From: Uloborus plumipes
Lineage: Eukaryota > Arthropoda > Arachnida > Araneae > Uloboridae
NCBI GenBank assembly: GCA_038373865.1
Contig: JAXGGA010003367.1
Span: 40,060-104,059, forward strand
Reading direction: 5' to 3'
Length of the DNA stretch: 64,000 nucleotides
Shown: one piece after another, positions 21,182 through 32,759 of the stretch
Layout: each line of letters begins with the position of its first letter
Position numbering within the stretch: position 1 is the stretch's first letter
The notes under the pieces: generated by a model
The model's input: only the letters and a program-made list of their open reading frames with translations
Told to the model about the DNA's origin: nothing
Databases searched by the model: none
Made by a program: the position numbers and the translations under genes

Positions 21182-22049
21182 CAACACATCGATAATGTAC
21201 CAGAAAATTTGATGCTTTCAGACGTTGATATTTTTTGAATAGGATACGGTGTCCTATTCAAAGCATACTCAAAACATATTTCATCAAACATACTCAATTT
21301 GAACAGTCGATTTTTAAAAGTGTTTACGTGCTGCGGGGGGTGAGAATGGAAAAATTTGGCAGCTAAATTCTTAAAATTCGTTGGCATTTTTTTTTTTTTT
21401 TTTTTTTTTATTCCGTCTGTGACTGCGCTTTTTATACGGGGAGAAAAGGAAAAAAAGGCTCCCTCATAAGATCGGACACAATATGTTCTCTGGTACGCAG
21501 CGTAGAACACAAACCGGGAATAAGAGAATAAGGAATGTTTCGAACAAGGAATGTTTATTAAAAAACGTACAAGAGATAAAAGCATTTTAAATCATTCTTC
21601 GCACTGTTTTTACGAATTTCTGTTCTGCATTGCATATCAGAGAACAGCTTGTATCTTCTAATATGGGGCTGCCCTTTTGTTCCCCTTATAAAAAGAGCAG
21701 TCGAGGTCAGACGGGGTTAAAGGAAAAAAAACGCCGGTAAATTTTAAAATTCGGCGGCCAAATTTCGGAAGTAGATTGAAATTATCTAAAATTTAACTTT
21801 CAGAACACAGTCGAAAAACTAGACAAAATGTTTAGAAATCTATTATTTTCAAAACTCTCTACTGAACTTGACACGGACGAAACTTGAAAATGACGAAGGA
21901 CTTTATACCAGAACTAGCAGAGCCTATTTTCCCGCATACGAAACATCCTCTTACTGAGCTATAACTGCATATTTTGTCAAGCATATCTTTTTAATATTTT
22001 AAACAGTTTTTCAAGAAGTAAAATTTCCTCGCTCAAAAAAAAATAGGTC
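21182..22049. other. AT-rich spacer with poly(T) run
   Basis: A T run of about 23 lies at 21388-21410. A minus-strand frame of 139 codons (21166-21585) translates this run as poly-Lys and overlaps the MITE end. I do not accept it as a gene. The phrase TTAAAATTCG flanked by GGC/GCC recurs near 21375 and 21750. Confidence 0.4.
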
Positions 22050-22760
22050 AGGTGGGGTAAAATGGGTCACGGGATAAAATGGGCCAGTATTTTTAGAAAA
22101 TTCTTCAAAGAATGTGCAAATAATATCTTCTTTCAACGTTGTCATTTTTATGTATTATTGACACCTGGCATCATTTTAGATGCAAAATAAGATGCAACTT
22201 CTACTTTAAAGTTACAGATGCTAGCAATTAAGTGCTTTTCTTAAAAAAACCTTGACTGTATTCATGATAAAAACTTTTGATTTAAAGAAAATTGAATGAA
22301 AATACACATTAATTTTTTAACCTACTACATATCGCACATTTTCAGGAATAATTTCCTAAAATGTTGAAGAAAAAATAGCAAAAAGGATGCTTTAGGGAAT
22401 TTAAACTGCGTGGGGTAAAATAGGTCATGTTTCGCATTAGGTTAGGCTTAGTATGTATTAAACAGCTAATTATACATTTTGCTTACCAACTCGGTTTTCG
22501 TCTTCATGTTTGTCTGTACTAATTTAAAACAAGTAATATATTTCTTCGTCATTATTTTGATGCAAAAATATATGAACTTATAGTGTAAAATAATTAAATT
22601 TAATCAAAAAGCCAGAAAGGAAAACTTTTGTTCGATTAACTTCCTTCAGGAAATTTTATCAAGGAGTTAAGCACAAGAGGCTTGCTTTCCCCAGAGGCCT
22701 GGGCAACCAAATCATAGAAAAGCATTCCACAAAGCTGAATTCAAATAATGCAGGTTAGGA

Positions 22761-23009
22761 ATGGCATCAACATCTAAGATCTCAACAACAAGTGAGGCTG
22801 TTTCTTCGATGATGGAGCATGGCGAGTCAAGCATTTGTGTAATTTTTATGCATATTAAAGCTTCTATTATGAGCCGACTCTCACCTACACCAATAACCAA
22901 AAGTAAAGAAGAAACTTTAAAAGATACCAGAAGAAAAACTACACACATGCAAAAAGAGACTTACGAAATTCTAACAAGCTCGACAATATTAAAAAGTTTA
23001 CTTACTTAA
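22761..23009 (+). pseudogene. weak transposase C-terminal relic (uncertain)
   Basis: An 82-codon frame carries a Ser/Thr-rich segment followed by SPTPITKSKEETLKDTRRKT and EILTSSTILKSL. The arrangement (basic patch, then a Thr/Ser-rich 'ILTSS' motif) faintly recalls the C-terminal tail of pogo/CENP-B-type transposases. The setting inside a TIR element fits. No catalytic motif is present and the frame may be chance. Confidence 0.2.
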
Positions 23010-23026
23010 AAAGTCTAAAGAGATTT

Positions 23027-24140
23027 AACAAGAAGTTCTGTCAAGAACTAAACGAGCCTACTTTCCCTTTACATCGACATCGGCATTCTAGCATCTGATC
23101 ATTATTCTCTTGATTATCTAAGACTAAAAATTATGTCAAACATACCTTTAAAAGCAAAATATACCTCTCTCATCAGATGAAATAGACACATAAAAAGTAA
23201 ATAAATGAATAAATAAAGTTTTGTCGCACCTTTTAAAGAATGTAACTGTTACAGTTCTTCCGTAGAAAAATTCCTCAATTGTTTTCAAAAAAAAATTAAA
23301 AGTACAAAGTACATCAAAACGCATTTTATCAAAGAAAGAAAAAAAAAGAAAAAAAAACTCGTCCGTTGATAAAATGTCTCGAATTTCACTTTTAATCCGT
23401 TGCCAGTTGTTAAATATAAATTAAGAATAAAATGCCCTAGTGAATGAAACATTTTTGTTACAAAAAAAATCGTCTGCCAAAAATAATAATAATAATAATA
23501 ATAAATTCAATAAAACAAATGAATAAATAAACAAAAAATCGTCTGCACAGTCAGTCATTTTTTTCGGACTGTTTACTCAAAAGTTATTAGGGGTGACAGC
23601 TTGCTTGAGCGGTTCAATGTTGAATGAAAAATTGTTCAAATCGGAAATGTAAATACGGGAATGAAATATCCTTGAAAAGTTCTTTCCAACAAAAAAAAGT
23701 TTGTTCAAATCGGACTGTTCATTAAAAAGTTAGTATCGCGGGACCGGTTATTTGAACGGCTCAAAGTTGAACCAAAAATTGTTCAAATCAAAAAATCAAA
23801 TATGGGAATGAGCTGTACTCGCCGAGATCTTTCCAACAAAAAAAAGTTTGTCCAAATCGGAATGTTCATTCAAAAGTTATTAGGGGGGGACAGACAGACC
23901 GACCGACAGACCGACCGACACACAAATTCCCCATCTCAATACCCTACTTTCAAATTTTTAATTTTTCGATATTCATTTTACCTCTTTATTTTTTTAACTG
24001 GGCGATATTTTTTGGACTTGGCGCTATTTTTTTTAACTTGGCGATATTTTTTGGACTTGGCGATATTTTTTCGATGCATTAAGCTACTTTTAATACTTTT
24101 TTCGTCTTTCTTTTATTTTTAACGGGAAAGTAGGCTAAAA
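23027..24140 (+). mobile_element. Helentron-like repeat copy A
   Basis: One end is GAGCCTACTTTCCC and the other AACGGGAAAGTAGGCT, so the termini are mutually inverted. Order inside: unique block, (AAT)n at about 23488, about two core units of 146 bp (GAACGGTTCAA...GTTGAACC type), a (GACA/GACC)n microsatellite at 23888-23925, short repeats of ACTTGGCGATATTTTTT, then the right end. This layout (core tandem repeats plus a GTCY-type microsatellite) is the one described for mini-me/DINE/pearl elements related to Helentrons. That assignment is inference. Reading frames inside are repeat artefacts. Confidence 0.6.
23888..23925. repeat. (GACA/GACC)n microsatellite in copy A
   Basis: Tetranucleotide run of GACA and GACC units, equivalent to (GTCY)n on the other strand. 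It sits at the same place in all three copies of the host element. Confidence 0.8.
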
Positions 24141-24953
24141 AAAACAAATTAAACTGATACACATACACAAAACTAAATAAATGATCACTAAAACTTTTCT
24201 TTAAATGAAATTTATTACTGAATCAAAGCACATTGTTAGCCAACCTTTAAAAGATGGAAAGTGGGAACAAATTAAGTTTTTTAGAGAAAATGTTGAACAG
24301 GTATATTTTCTTGCCACCTTTCTTCCCCACAATGTAGAATAACGTGCAATGAAATTTAAAAATACTGTGAATGTTTTTTGTTTCCAGAGAAATACAATAT
24401 TTGGAAGTATGATTCATCGTAACAGTGCTAGACATTCCTAACGCTGAGATGAAAAAAAGGATGATATTACTTTCTAGAAATGTTTATATGCTAATTGTTT
24501 TCTCATTAATGAACAAAGGTATAAAATTACCATACAATAAATCGTAAAATTAAATCCTTTAAAGCAGGACTCATTTTACCCCATTAGTGATCTATTCACC
24601 CGACGCTATGGGGTAAAAGGGGTCTTTGAAAACACATTTCATAACTTCTTTATAAGTATCAATATTTCGATTTGGAGAGATATTTCATTTTGAATGTCAT
24701 AAGGAATATACATTTGCATATATCCTGAGCAGTTTATTCACTGGTTGAATCAATATATTTTTGCTGTTAAAGCCTGATTGTAAAATTGCTCTTTTTTGAC
24801 CCATTTTACCCCACCTTACCATAAACGAGTAAATATAGTAGCATCTTTTTAACAATGCAAATAATATTTTATTTTTCTTTTCATAAAAAATTCGTTACTT
24901 GTTTAAAAAAAATGAACATAAATGAAAATAAAACGCACATTAAAATAAATATA

Positions 24954-25131
24954 TAGTCAAGCCCGCTTATTAGAATATCGGTTAAAAGAATATCCCTTTA
25001 AATAGAATACATTTTTAATGCACCAAACCGTTCTAACGTATTATTTTAATCCCGGATAGTGGAATATCCTGCTTATTAGAATAGTTTTTCATGTCAAAAT
25101 GGCTATTCCATTAAGCGGGCTCTACTGTATT
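24954..25131. mobile_element. pogo-like MITE, 'CCCGCTTATTAGAATA' type
   Basis: The left end AGTCAAGCCCGCTTATTAGA and the right end CCATTAAGCGGGCTCTACTG are imperfect inverted repeats next to TA. Internal copies of CTTATTAGAATA strengthen the pattern. About 180 bp, non-coding. A decayed relative may be at 60400-60475. Confidence 0.6.
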
Positions 25132-25194
25132 TTATCAAAAAACCTCGTGTGTAGATCTTTCTTATGGCCAAAAGTAAAGCGTATCATATTTTAC

Positions 25195-26987
25195 TTTTTA
25201 GCCTACTTTCCCGTTAAAAATATAAGAAAGACGAAAAAAGTATTAAAAGTAGCTCAATGCATCTAAAAAATATCGCCAAGTCCAAAAAATATCGCCAAGT
25301 TAAAAAAAAATTTTCGCCAAGTCCAAAAAATATCGCCAAGTTAAAAAAATAAAGAGGTAAAATGAATATCGAAAAATTAAAAATTTGAAAGTAGGGTATT
25401 GAGATGGGGAATTTGTGTGTCGGTCTGTCGGTCGGTCGGTCGGTCGGTCTGTCGGTCGGTCTGTCGGTCTGTCTGTCCCCCCCCCCTAATAACTTTTGAA
25501 TGAACATTCCGATTTGGATAAACTTTTTTTTGTTGGAAAGGTCTCGGCGAGTACAGCTCATTCCCATATTTGATTTTTTAATTTGAACAATTTTTGGTTC
25601 AATTCTGAGCCGTTCAAACAACCGGTTCCGCGATACTAACTTTTGAATGAACAGTCCGATTTGAACAAACTTTTTTTTGTTCGAAAGATCTTATCAAGGA
25701 TACTTCATTCCGTATTTACATTTTCGATTTGAACAATTTTTCGTTCAACATTGAACCTTTCAAGCAACCTTTCCCCAATTAATAACTTTTAAGTGAACCG
25801 TCCGAATTGAATAAACTTTTTTTTGTTCGAAAGATCTTTTCAAGGATACTTCATTCCCTTATCTACATTTTCGATTTGAACAATTTTTCGTTCAACATTG
25901 AACCGTTCAAACAAGCTGTCAACCCTAATAACTTTTGAGGTAATAGTCCGATTTAAACAAACTTTTTTTTTGTTCGAAAGATCTCGGCAAGGATACTTTA
26001 TTACCGTATTTAAATTTTCAATGTGAAATTTTTTTTCGTTCAACATTGAACCTTTCAAGCAACTTTTCTCCACCTAATAACTTTTAAGTGAACCGTCTGA
26101 ATTCAATAAACTTTTTTTGTTCGAAAGATCTCGGAGAGACTCATTCCCATATTTCACTTTTCAATTTGAACCATTTTTCGTTCAATGATGAACCGTTCAG
26201 AATTTTTTTTAACATGAGCGCCTACTGAGAAATTTAAATTGAATGTTGATTCTGAACTTAAAGTCGGATTTCCTTCAAACTAACTTTGTAAGAAAACGGT
26301 TTTGATAAAAACTTTATGTTAAGTACTTTTCTGAAAAATCTTCTGTGAGGACTCTGATTCCGACTCCGATTCCGCAAACATGGCGGAAATGCAGGCTCAG
26401 AAAAAAATGACTGACTGGACAGATTTTTTGTTTATTTATTCTTTTTTTTTTTTGTTTAATTAATTATTATTACTTTTATTTATTTTTTTTCTTTTTGGCA
26501 GACGATATTTTTTTTTTTTTTTTGATTACAAAAATTGTTCATTCACTAGAGCATTTTATTCTTTATTTATATTTAATAACTGGCAATGGATTAAAAATAA
26601 AATTCGAGACATTTTATTAACGAACGAGGTTTTTTTTCTTTCTTTGATAAAATGCGTTTTGATGTTCTTTGTACTTTTATTTTATTTATTACTTTTTTCC
26701 TTTTGAAAACGATTGTGAAATTTTTCTACGGAAGAACTATAACAGTTACATTCTTTAAAAGGTGTGACAAAACTTTATTTACTCGTTTATTTACGTTTTA
26801 CGTGTCCATTTCATATGATGAGAGGGGTATATTTTGCTTTTAGAAATCAGCTTTAAGTGCTATAAAGGTATGTTTGACATAATTTTCAGTTTCAGATATT
26901 CAAGAGAATATTGATTAGATGCTAGAATGCCGATGTCGATGTACGGGAAAGTAGGCTCGTTTAGTTCTTGACAGAAATTCTTGTTTA
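25195..26987 (-). mobile_element. Helentron-like repeat copy B (inverted)
   Basis: Reverse orientation of the element at 23027-24140: it starts AGCCTACTTTCCCGTT and ends ACGGGAAAGTAGGCTCG. A (GTCY)n run lies at 25416-25480. About five core units follow (GTTCAACATTGAACC type near 25600, 25744, 25890, 26038, 26181), then a unique block with long T runs. Minus-strand frames reading RFNVERKIVQIEN-like text arise from the tandem units. Confidence 0.65.
25416..25480. repeat. (GTCY)n microsatellite in copy B
   Basis: Run of GTCG and GTCT tetranucleotides, followed by a C run of ten. It is longer than the equivalent run in copy A. Confidence 0.8.
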
Positions 26988-27337
26988 TGTATCAAGAAAT
27001 ACCTTTCCTTTATCTCTTCCTTCAGTGCATGTCCTCATACCTTGGTTGAACTCAAGGAAAGTATGCTTACAGCTGTGGAGGAGATAACATTGAACGTGCG
27101 GATTGGGTGGTTCTAGCTTTTATTCGACGCGTGGAGAAAGGCGCTAATCGTAACCATCAGTATGATGTAAAGCTTGAGACTAAAACAAAAACGATAGTGC
27201 CCAGTGGCCAGTAACCCAAAAAAGTTAGTGGCCACTTTGAACTAAGTTCCAAACTTGTAATCCCACTTCACTTCTTTCAACATACAGTAATATTACGCAC
27301 GCTATGTACTTGCATATATCGTAATTCAATTACTATA
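26988..27337. other. spacer, nothing recognised
   Basis: Moderately mixed composition. The phrase 'AGTGGCCA' occurs twice near 27200-27230. No gene was seen. Confidence 0.4.
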
Positions 27338-28005
27338 CAGGGTGTCTAGTGTCCACTCCTATCGTGGCCCAATAGCTAATTTCTAAACCGTTAGAGATAA
27401 GCATATAGTTCATTTAGGAAAAAATCTCCAAATTACGAAAGAAATTTTGGGTCTATTCAATGTTTTTCAAAAAATAAAATTTTAAAAGAGTTACGAAATT
27501 TAAATTTTTATACAGCCCCCCAGTCCTATCAATCATATTTAGTAAAACATTCTTGGCACTAACGTTTAAAACTAAAAAAAATCACTCTTCTACCACAAAA
27601 ATTGACCGAGTTATGACGTTTTGAAAAATCAAAATTTTGCATTATTTCATGACGTCATCGAGAGATCGCTTAAGGGACCGTATGCGAAATCCTTCAAAAT
27701 CTTGATTTTTCAAAATGTCATAACTCGGTCAATTTTTGTCGTAGAACAGTGATTTTTTTTTTTTTTAAGTTTTAAACGTTACAGTGTCAAGAATGTTTTA
27801 CTAAATATTATTTATAGGACTGGGGGGGGGGGGGCTGTATAAAAATTTAAATTTCGTAACTCTTTTAAAATTTGATTTTTTGAAAAACATTGAATAGACA
27901 CAAAATTCCTTTCGTAATTTACAGATTTTTTCCTAAATGAACTATATGCTTATCTCTAACGGTTTAGAAATTAGCTATTGGGCCACGATAGGAGTGGACA
28001 CTCTG
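27338..28005. mobile_element. long foldback MITE
   Basis: Nearly the whole 668 bp is one palindrome. The left arm starts CAGGGTGTCTAGTGTCCACT and the right arm ends AGTGGACACTCTG, with arms of about 320 bp and a short centre near 27660-27685. TA flanks both ends. Arms differ by scattered substitutions and homopolymer length. No ORF. Tc1/mariner-type integration is likely. Confidence 0.8.
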
Positions 28006-28936
28006 TATATAAAAGAAAAATGTTTAAAGAAACTTATAAACTTTTTCTGAAAAAAAAAATCATTTTAAAATCCAAAAAATAAGACAGACACTATGCAAAT
28101 AAAGCAAAACCTAAACGCACTTGCATACTTGAAGTTTAAAAAACATTTAATTTAAGTTCATGATTAATCATCAATTTAGTCATCTTTGACTATTTTTCCA
28201 GCATTTCATTGCATTTTCTAGATTGTAATTATATATTTATGTATTTAAATGCTGCGTACAGCAGATGGGTCAATTTTCTCTCCAAGTTAACATTGGCTGC
28301 CAGTGACGATGTTAATGGCCATTTTCCTTTCATAATCAGCACGACGCATCGGCAATTTATATTTTTGTTCAGAAAAAAAGTAGGTCGCCAGTTTGGCGAT
28401 CAATATAACATCTTGTAGTCTTCAAAAAATGATTTTTTGTCTCCACTGGCAAGTGGCGACCGCTAGTCTCGACCTTTAGTAAATGACATACAGTTTCCTT
28501 AATTTTCAAAGTTTGTTTCAATAAATTTCTCAATTTCTCTCGAAGGTTCGTCCCTTTTATATCGTGTCAATCAAAAACTCATTTCTGAAATACCAGCGTT
28601 GCTTTCGATGATGCTAATGTAGTTGAAATATCTGGAGTTATTAATTTCATCTTAGTTTCATCATTTAATGAAGTAATTTAAAAATATTTCAATGATATTG
28701 ACAATTAGTTGAGAAACTTTTTTGAAGTTTGTTAAACCGACTGAATTTGTTCCATTTATTTTAAATCCACTTGTTGATGCTAAAATATGGATGATGTCTG
28801 AAGGGTTATGTCACTGATTTAAGAGGAATTGGTTATTATTATGAACTTCACTGTTTTCGTATAATCACTCTTCTAAAATAAATTGCATTCTTCTAAAAAA
28901 AAATGTCAAGGAATATTTTTACATACTGAGGAAGAT
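28006..28936. other. spacer, nothing recognised
   Basis: AT-rich; only short chance frames (for example 28209-28418). Confidence 0.4.
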
Positions 28937-30990
28937 AAAAACAAGAAGTTCTGTCAAGAACTAAACGAGCCTACTTTCCCGTACATCGACATCGGCATTC
29001 TCGCATCTAATCATTATTTTCTTGATTATCTGAGACTGAAAATTATGTCAAACATACCTTTTTAGCACTTAGAGCTGATTTCGAAAAGCAAAATATACCC
29101 CTCTCATCAGATGAAATAGACACGTAAAAAGTAATTCACGAATAAATAAAGTTTTGTCGCACCTTTTAAAGAGTGTAACTGTTACAGTTCCTCCGTAGAA
29201 AAAATCTTCCATCGTTTTCAAAAAAAGAAAAAATAATAATAATAAAATAAATAAATAAATAAATAAAAGTACAAAGAACATCAAAACACACTTTATCAAA
29301 GAAAGAAAAAAAAACTCGTCCGTTAATAAAATGTCTCGAATTTCACTTTTAATCCGTTGCCAGTTGTTAAATATAAATAAAGAATAAAATGTTCTCGTTT
29401 TGTTTTGTTACAAAAAAAATCGTCTGCAAAAAAATAATAATAATAATAATAATAATAATAATTAATAAAATAAAACAAATGAACAAATAAACAAAAAATC
29501 GTCTGCACGTTCAGTCATTTTTTTTTCTGAGCCTGCATTTCCGCCATGTTCGCGGAGTCGGAATCAGAGTCCTCACAGAAGATTACTCAGAAAAGTACTT
29601 TACCAACATTATTTATCAAAACCATTTTCTTACAAAGTTAGTTTGAAGGAAATCCGACTTTAAGTTCAGGATCAACATTCAACTTAAATTCCCCGTAGAC
29701 GCTAATGTTAATTTTTTTTTCTGAACGGTTCAATATTGAACGAAAAATGGTTCAAATCAAAAAGCGAAACATGGAAAGCCTCTCCGAGATCTTTCAAACA
29801 AAAAAAAAGTTTATTCTATTCGGACGATTCACTCAAAAGTTATTAGGTGGGGAAAGGTTGCTTGAACGGTTCAATGTTGAACGAAAAAATGCTCAAACGG
29901 AAAATTTAAATACTGTAATGAAGTATCCTTGCTATCCTTCGAACAAAAAAAAAAGTTTATTGAAATCGGACTGTTCACTCAAAAGTTATTAGGGGCTAGC
30001 TTGATTGAGCGGCTCAATGTTGAACGAAAAATTGTTCAAATCGGAAATGTAGATACGGGAATGAAGTATCCTTGATAAGATATTTCGAACAAAAAAAAGT
30101 TTGTTCAAATCGGACAGTTCATTCAAAAGTTAGCATCGCGGGACAGGGAGTTTGAACGGTTCAAAGTTGAACCAAAAATTGTTCAAATCGAAAAATCAAA
30201 TATGGGAATGAGCTGTACTCGCCGAGATCTTTCGAACAAAAAAAAGTTTATTCCATTCGGACGGTTCACTCAAAAGTTATTAGTTGGGGAAAGGTTGCTT
30301 GAACGGTTCAATATTGAACCAAAAATGTTCAAATTGAAAATTTAAATACGGTAATAAAGTATCCTTGCCGAGATGCTTCGAACAAAAAAAGTTTGTTTAA
30401 ATTGGACTGTTCATTCAAAAGTTATTAGGGGTGACAGCTTGATTGAGCGATTCAATGTTGAACGAAAAATTGTTCAAATCGGAAATGTAGATACGGGAAT
30501 GAAGTATCCTTGAAAAGATCTTTCGAACAAAAAAAAGTTTGTTCAAATCGGACTGTTCACTCAAAAGTTAGCATCGCGGGACAGGTTATTTGAACGGTTC
30601 AAAGTTGAACCAAAAATTGTTCAAATCAAAAAATCAAATATGGGAATGAGCTGTACTCGCCGAGATCTTTCCAACAAAAAAAAGTTTGTCCAAATCGGAA
30701 TGTTCATTTCAAAAGTTATTAGGGGGGGACAGACAGACAGACCGACAGACCGACAGACCGACCGACCGACACACAAATTCCCCATCTCAATACCCTACTT
30801 TCAAATTTTTAATTTTTCGATATTCATATTACCTTTTTATTTTTTTAACTTGGCAAAATTTTTTGGACTTGGCGGTATTTTTTTAACTTGGCGATATTTT
30901 TTAGACTTGGCGATATTTTTTAGATGCATTAAGCTACTTTTAATACTTTTTTCGTCTTTCTTTTATTTTTAACGGGAAAGTAGGCTAAAA
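28937..30990 (+). mobile_element. Helentron-like repeat copy C (longest)
   Basis: Same orientation as copy A. It starts in the shared phrase AACAAGAAGTTCTGTCAAGA and ends AACGGGAAAGTAGGCTAAAA. It contains (AAT)n near 29438 and seven core units beginning near 29723, 29863, 30006, 30153, 30301, 30445 and 30592 (spacing 140-148 bp), then (GACA/GACC)n at 30727-30772 and the ACTTGGCGATATTTTTT short repeats. Frames such as 29705-29992 and 30640-30972 are tandem-unit text without family signature. Confidence 0.7.
30727..30772. repeat. (GACA/GACC)n microsatellite in copy C
   Basis: Tetranucleotide run of GACA and GACC at the expected place before the right end of the element. Confidence 0.8.
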
Positions 30991-30999
30991 AAGGGATAA

Positions 31000-31545
31000 A
31001 ATAGGTATTTCTGCTTGGGAGCAGCGATTTACAATTCCAATCCAAAAACAAACTGGTAAACATACTCCCCTCACTCATTAAAACATAATTAAGATCGTGT
31101 GCATGATCGAAAGCTCCTTTCACCATACGAGGCACAATAACATTCAACGCACACTGATTATGTAAATGTTTCTGAGAAAAACCGAGCCTCATTAAAACTT
31201 TTCTCCTAATTCTGCAAGTTCAAAATGAGAACGGAAGTTGTCTAACGATCCCACAGCAAATTATGAACATCGCTAAAACCATATCCCCATCAATCCTTCC
31301 TTGCATTACTTGCTCCATGAAAGACCCCAATGTGGACAAAAACACACAATCAGGTGCCTCCTGGTGCATACCAAATTCCATGGAAAAGTAAAGCCCTCAT
31401 TATTAATGACCTTGTTACCCTTGGCCGTGAACCCACAGACAGTCCAGATGAGGCCCGAAACAAAAGACAGCGCGAAAATTAAAGCAAAGATCCATTTCAC
31501 AGAGATTCTTATTAATGTCCAGTCAGTGCAGTTCCGCCGTTGACC
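31000..31545 (-). pseudogene. possible decayed coding fragment with hydrophobic segment (unassigned)
   Basis: On the minus strand, 31535-31306 reads RRNCTDWTLIRISVKWIFAL and then IFALSFVSGLIWTVCGF, a membrane-like helix, followed by a Cys-containing stretch. After a frame change, 31370-31230 reads FLSTLGSFMEQVMQGRIDGD, then MVLAMFIICCGIVRQLPF. A third frame continues to about 31000 (MRLGFSQKHLHNQCALNVIV). Alternating hydrophobic and polar stretches on one strand suggest an old membrane-protein gene, but frames break and no family motif is visible. It could equally be chance. Confidence 0.2.
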
Positions 31546-32206
31546 ATTGACCTATATTGACTGCAGGTCACACAAATATCGTCCGGAAATTATATCACGT
31601 CTAATAGTCCCTCTGCGACGGATATACGCACAAACGTGCCTTTCAGCCTCTTGTCAAGAGGGTAGGAAGTGTGGTTCTGATTGTTTTATTCATTCTTTTA
31701 GGAATGAAAGACCATTTTGGGAAGCCCTGACACATGCCGAACCCATAAATTAAAGGGGTGTTTGCGGCGGACCCGAATGCTGCGTTTCGCTTCATTCCGG
31801 TAATTCATGTGGTTCCGTCTGGTAACACCTCTTCTGATTTGTGAAATAGGCCACGTATATCAACAACGAGGAGGAATTTTCAACGAAAAAGCAAAAATCA
31901 GGAAATTTCAATCCTGTGGCCCAGTCATTTCCTACAGTCGCAGACAGTAATAGAAATCACGAAACTATTTTCTGCCACCAACCCATTTTACATTCTGCAA
32001 TAAGTAGCCAAATGCACTTATTGTACTCGATTAGTTTAAAATAGGCGTATCAAGTTTAGAAATTTTGCGTCATTTGGTTAGTTTTAAAATCTTAACCAAA
32101 GAAAAATAGCAGAAGATAACTTGCTAAAAGCTAGTCTTTTTGATGTGAAACGTAATTTTTATTTTCATCTTCTACTTTTCAACATTGAAGTGTTTAATTT
32201 TGCTGA
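31546..32206. other. spacer of mixed composition
   Basis: A 68-codon frame (31547-31753) has no recognisable features. Nothing else was seen. Confidence 0.35.
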
Positions 32207-32510
32207 GAAAGTCCCAAATTTGAAATTGGATGGTGTTATGCAAAAAGGAGTTATCCCACAAAACATAAAAAAATGAGTTATCCAACTGTGATGGTAAAAT
32301 ATGTTGCTTTCTACATTAAGCAAAAATATTTAAGCCCTATCAGAATTTCATGGTAACATATCATTGGTGTATTGATATGGAGCTCCATGCTTTTTACCAG
32401 AGTTTGTTGACTTTAAACTTTAAAGCCCACTATATCAAAATCAGGTTTTTGTGGATTAACTCCTTTTTGCATAACACCATCCAATTAAGCTTTAAAAACC
32501 AAAGTCCCTG
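32207..32510. mobile_element. TIR MITE (TTGGATGGTGTTATGC ends)
   Basis: GGATGGTGTTATGCAAAAAG at 32228 is mirrored by CTTTTTGCATAACACCATCC near 32462. The match continues inward through GGAGTTA(T/A)(C/T)CC and outward imperfectly. About 300 bp, non-coding. The 32350-32580 frame overlaps it and is not accepted. Confidence 0.6.
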
Positions 32511-32759
32511 TAAAATTTATGTTTTTGTGTTGTCTGTTCTAAAAATAGTGCACAACTTTTTCAATAAAAAAATTAAATAGTTATTTTTACAATTATTTTT
32601 ATGTCATTTGAGTGATAAGACTGTAATATGCAGCGAAGAAAGAATATTTTTGAAGAACCTTTGTACGTTGGGTCTGAAGAGGCTAAAAAACGTTAATTTA
32701 TTTTCAACTGTTACCAAAAAAAGTAGGGGAATGTGGGACAAAGTGGTATAATATTTTCG

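Larger units (their letters stand above)
22050..24820. mobile_element. TIR element GGTGGGGTAAAATGGGTC, interrupted
   Basis: AGGTGGGGTAAAATGGGTCA near 22052 is mirrored by TGACCCATTTTACCCCACCT near 24797. Internal phrases such as GGGGTAAAA recur near both ends. The central part is occupied by a Helentron-like repeat (23027-24140), which must have inserted later. No target duplication was found. Confidence 0.5.

Noticed and set aside
21166..21585. Minus-strand frame of 139 codons
   Set aside because: It translates a poly(T) run as poly-Lys, overlaps the end of an 'ACAGT' MITE and has no family signature.
25214..25621. 135-codon minus frame with (DRPT)n repeats
   Set aside because: The Asp-Arg-Pro-Thr repeat is simply the (GTCY)n microsatellite translated, and the rest is transposon core-unit text. 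Not a protein gene.
29721..30620. Regular about 146-bp repeats considered as centromeric satellite
   Set aside because: Only 2 to 7 units per copy, with defined transposon-like ends and a microsatellite at a fixed place, so a mobile element fits better.
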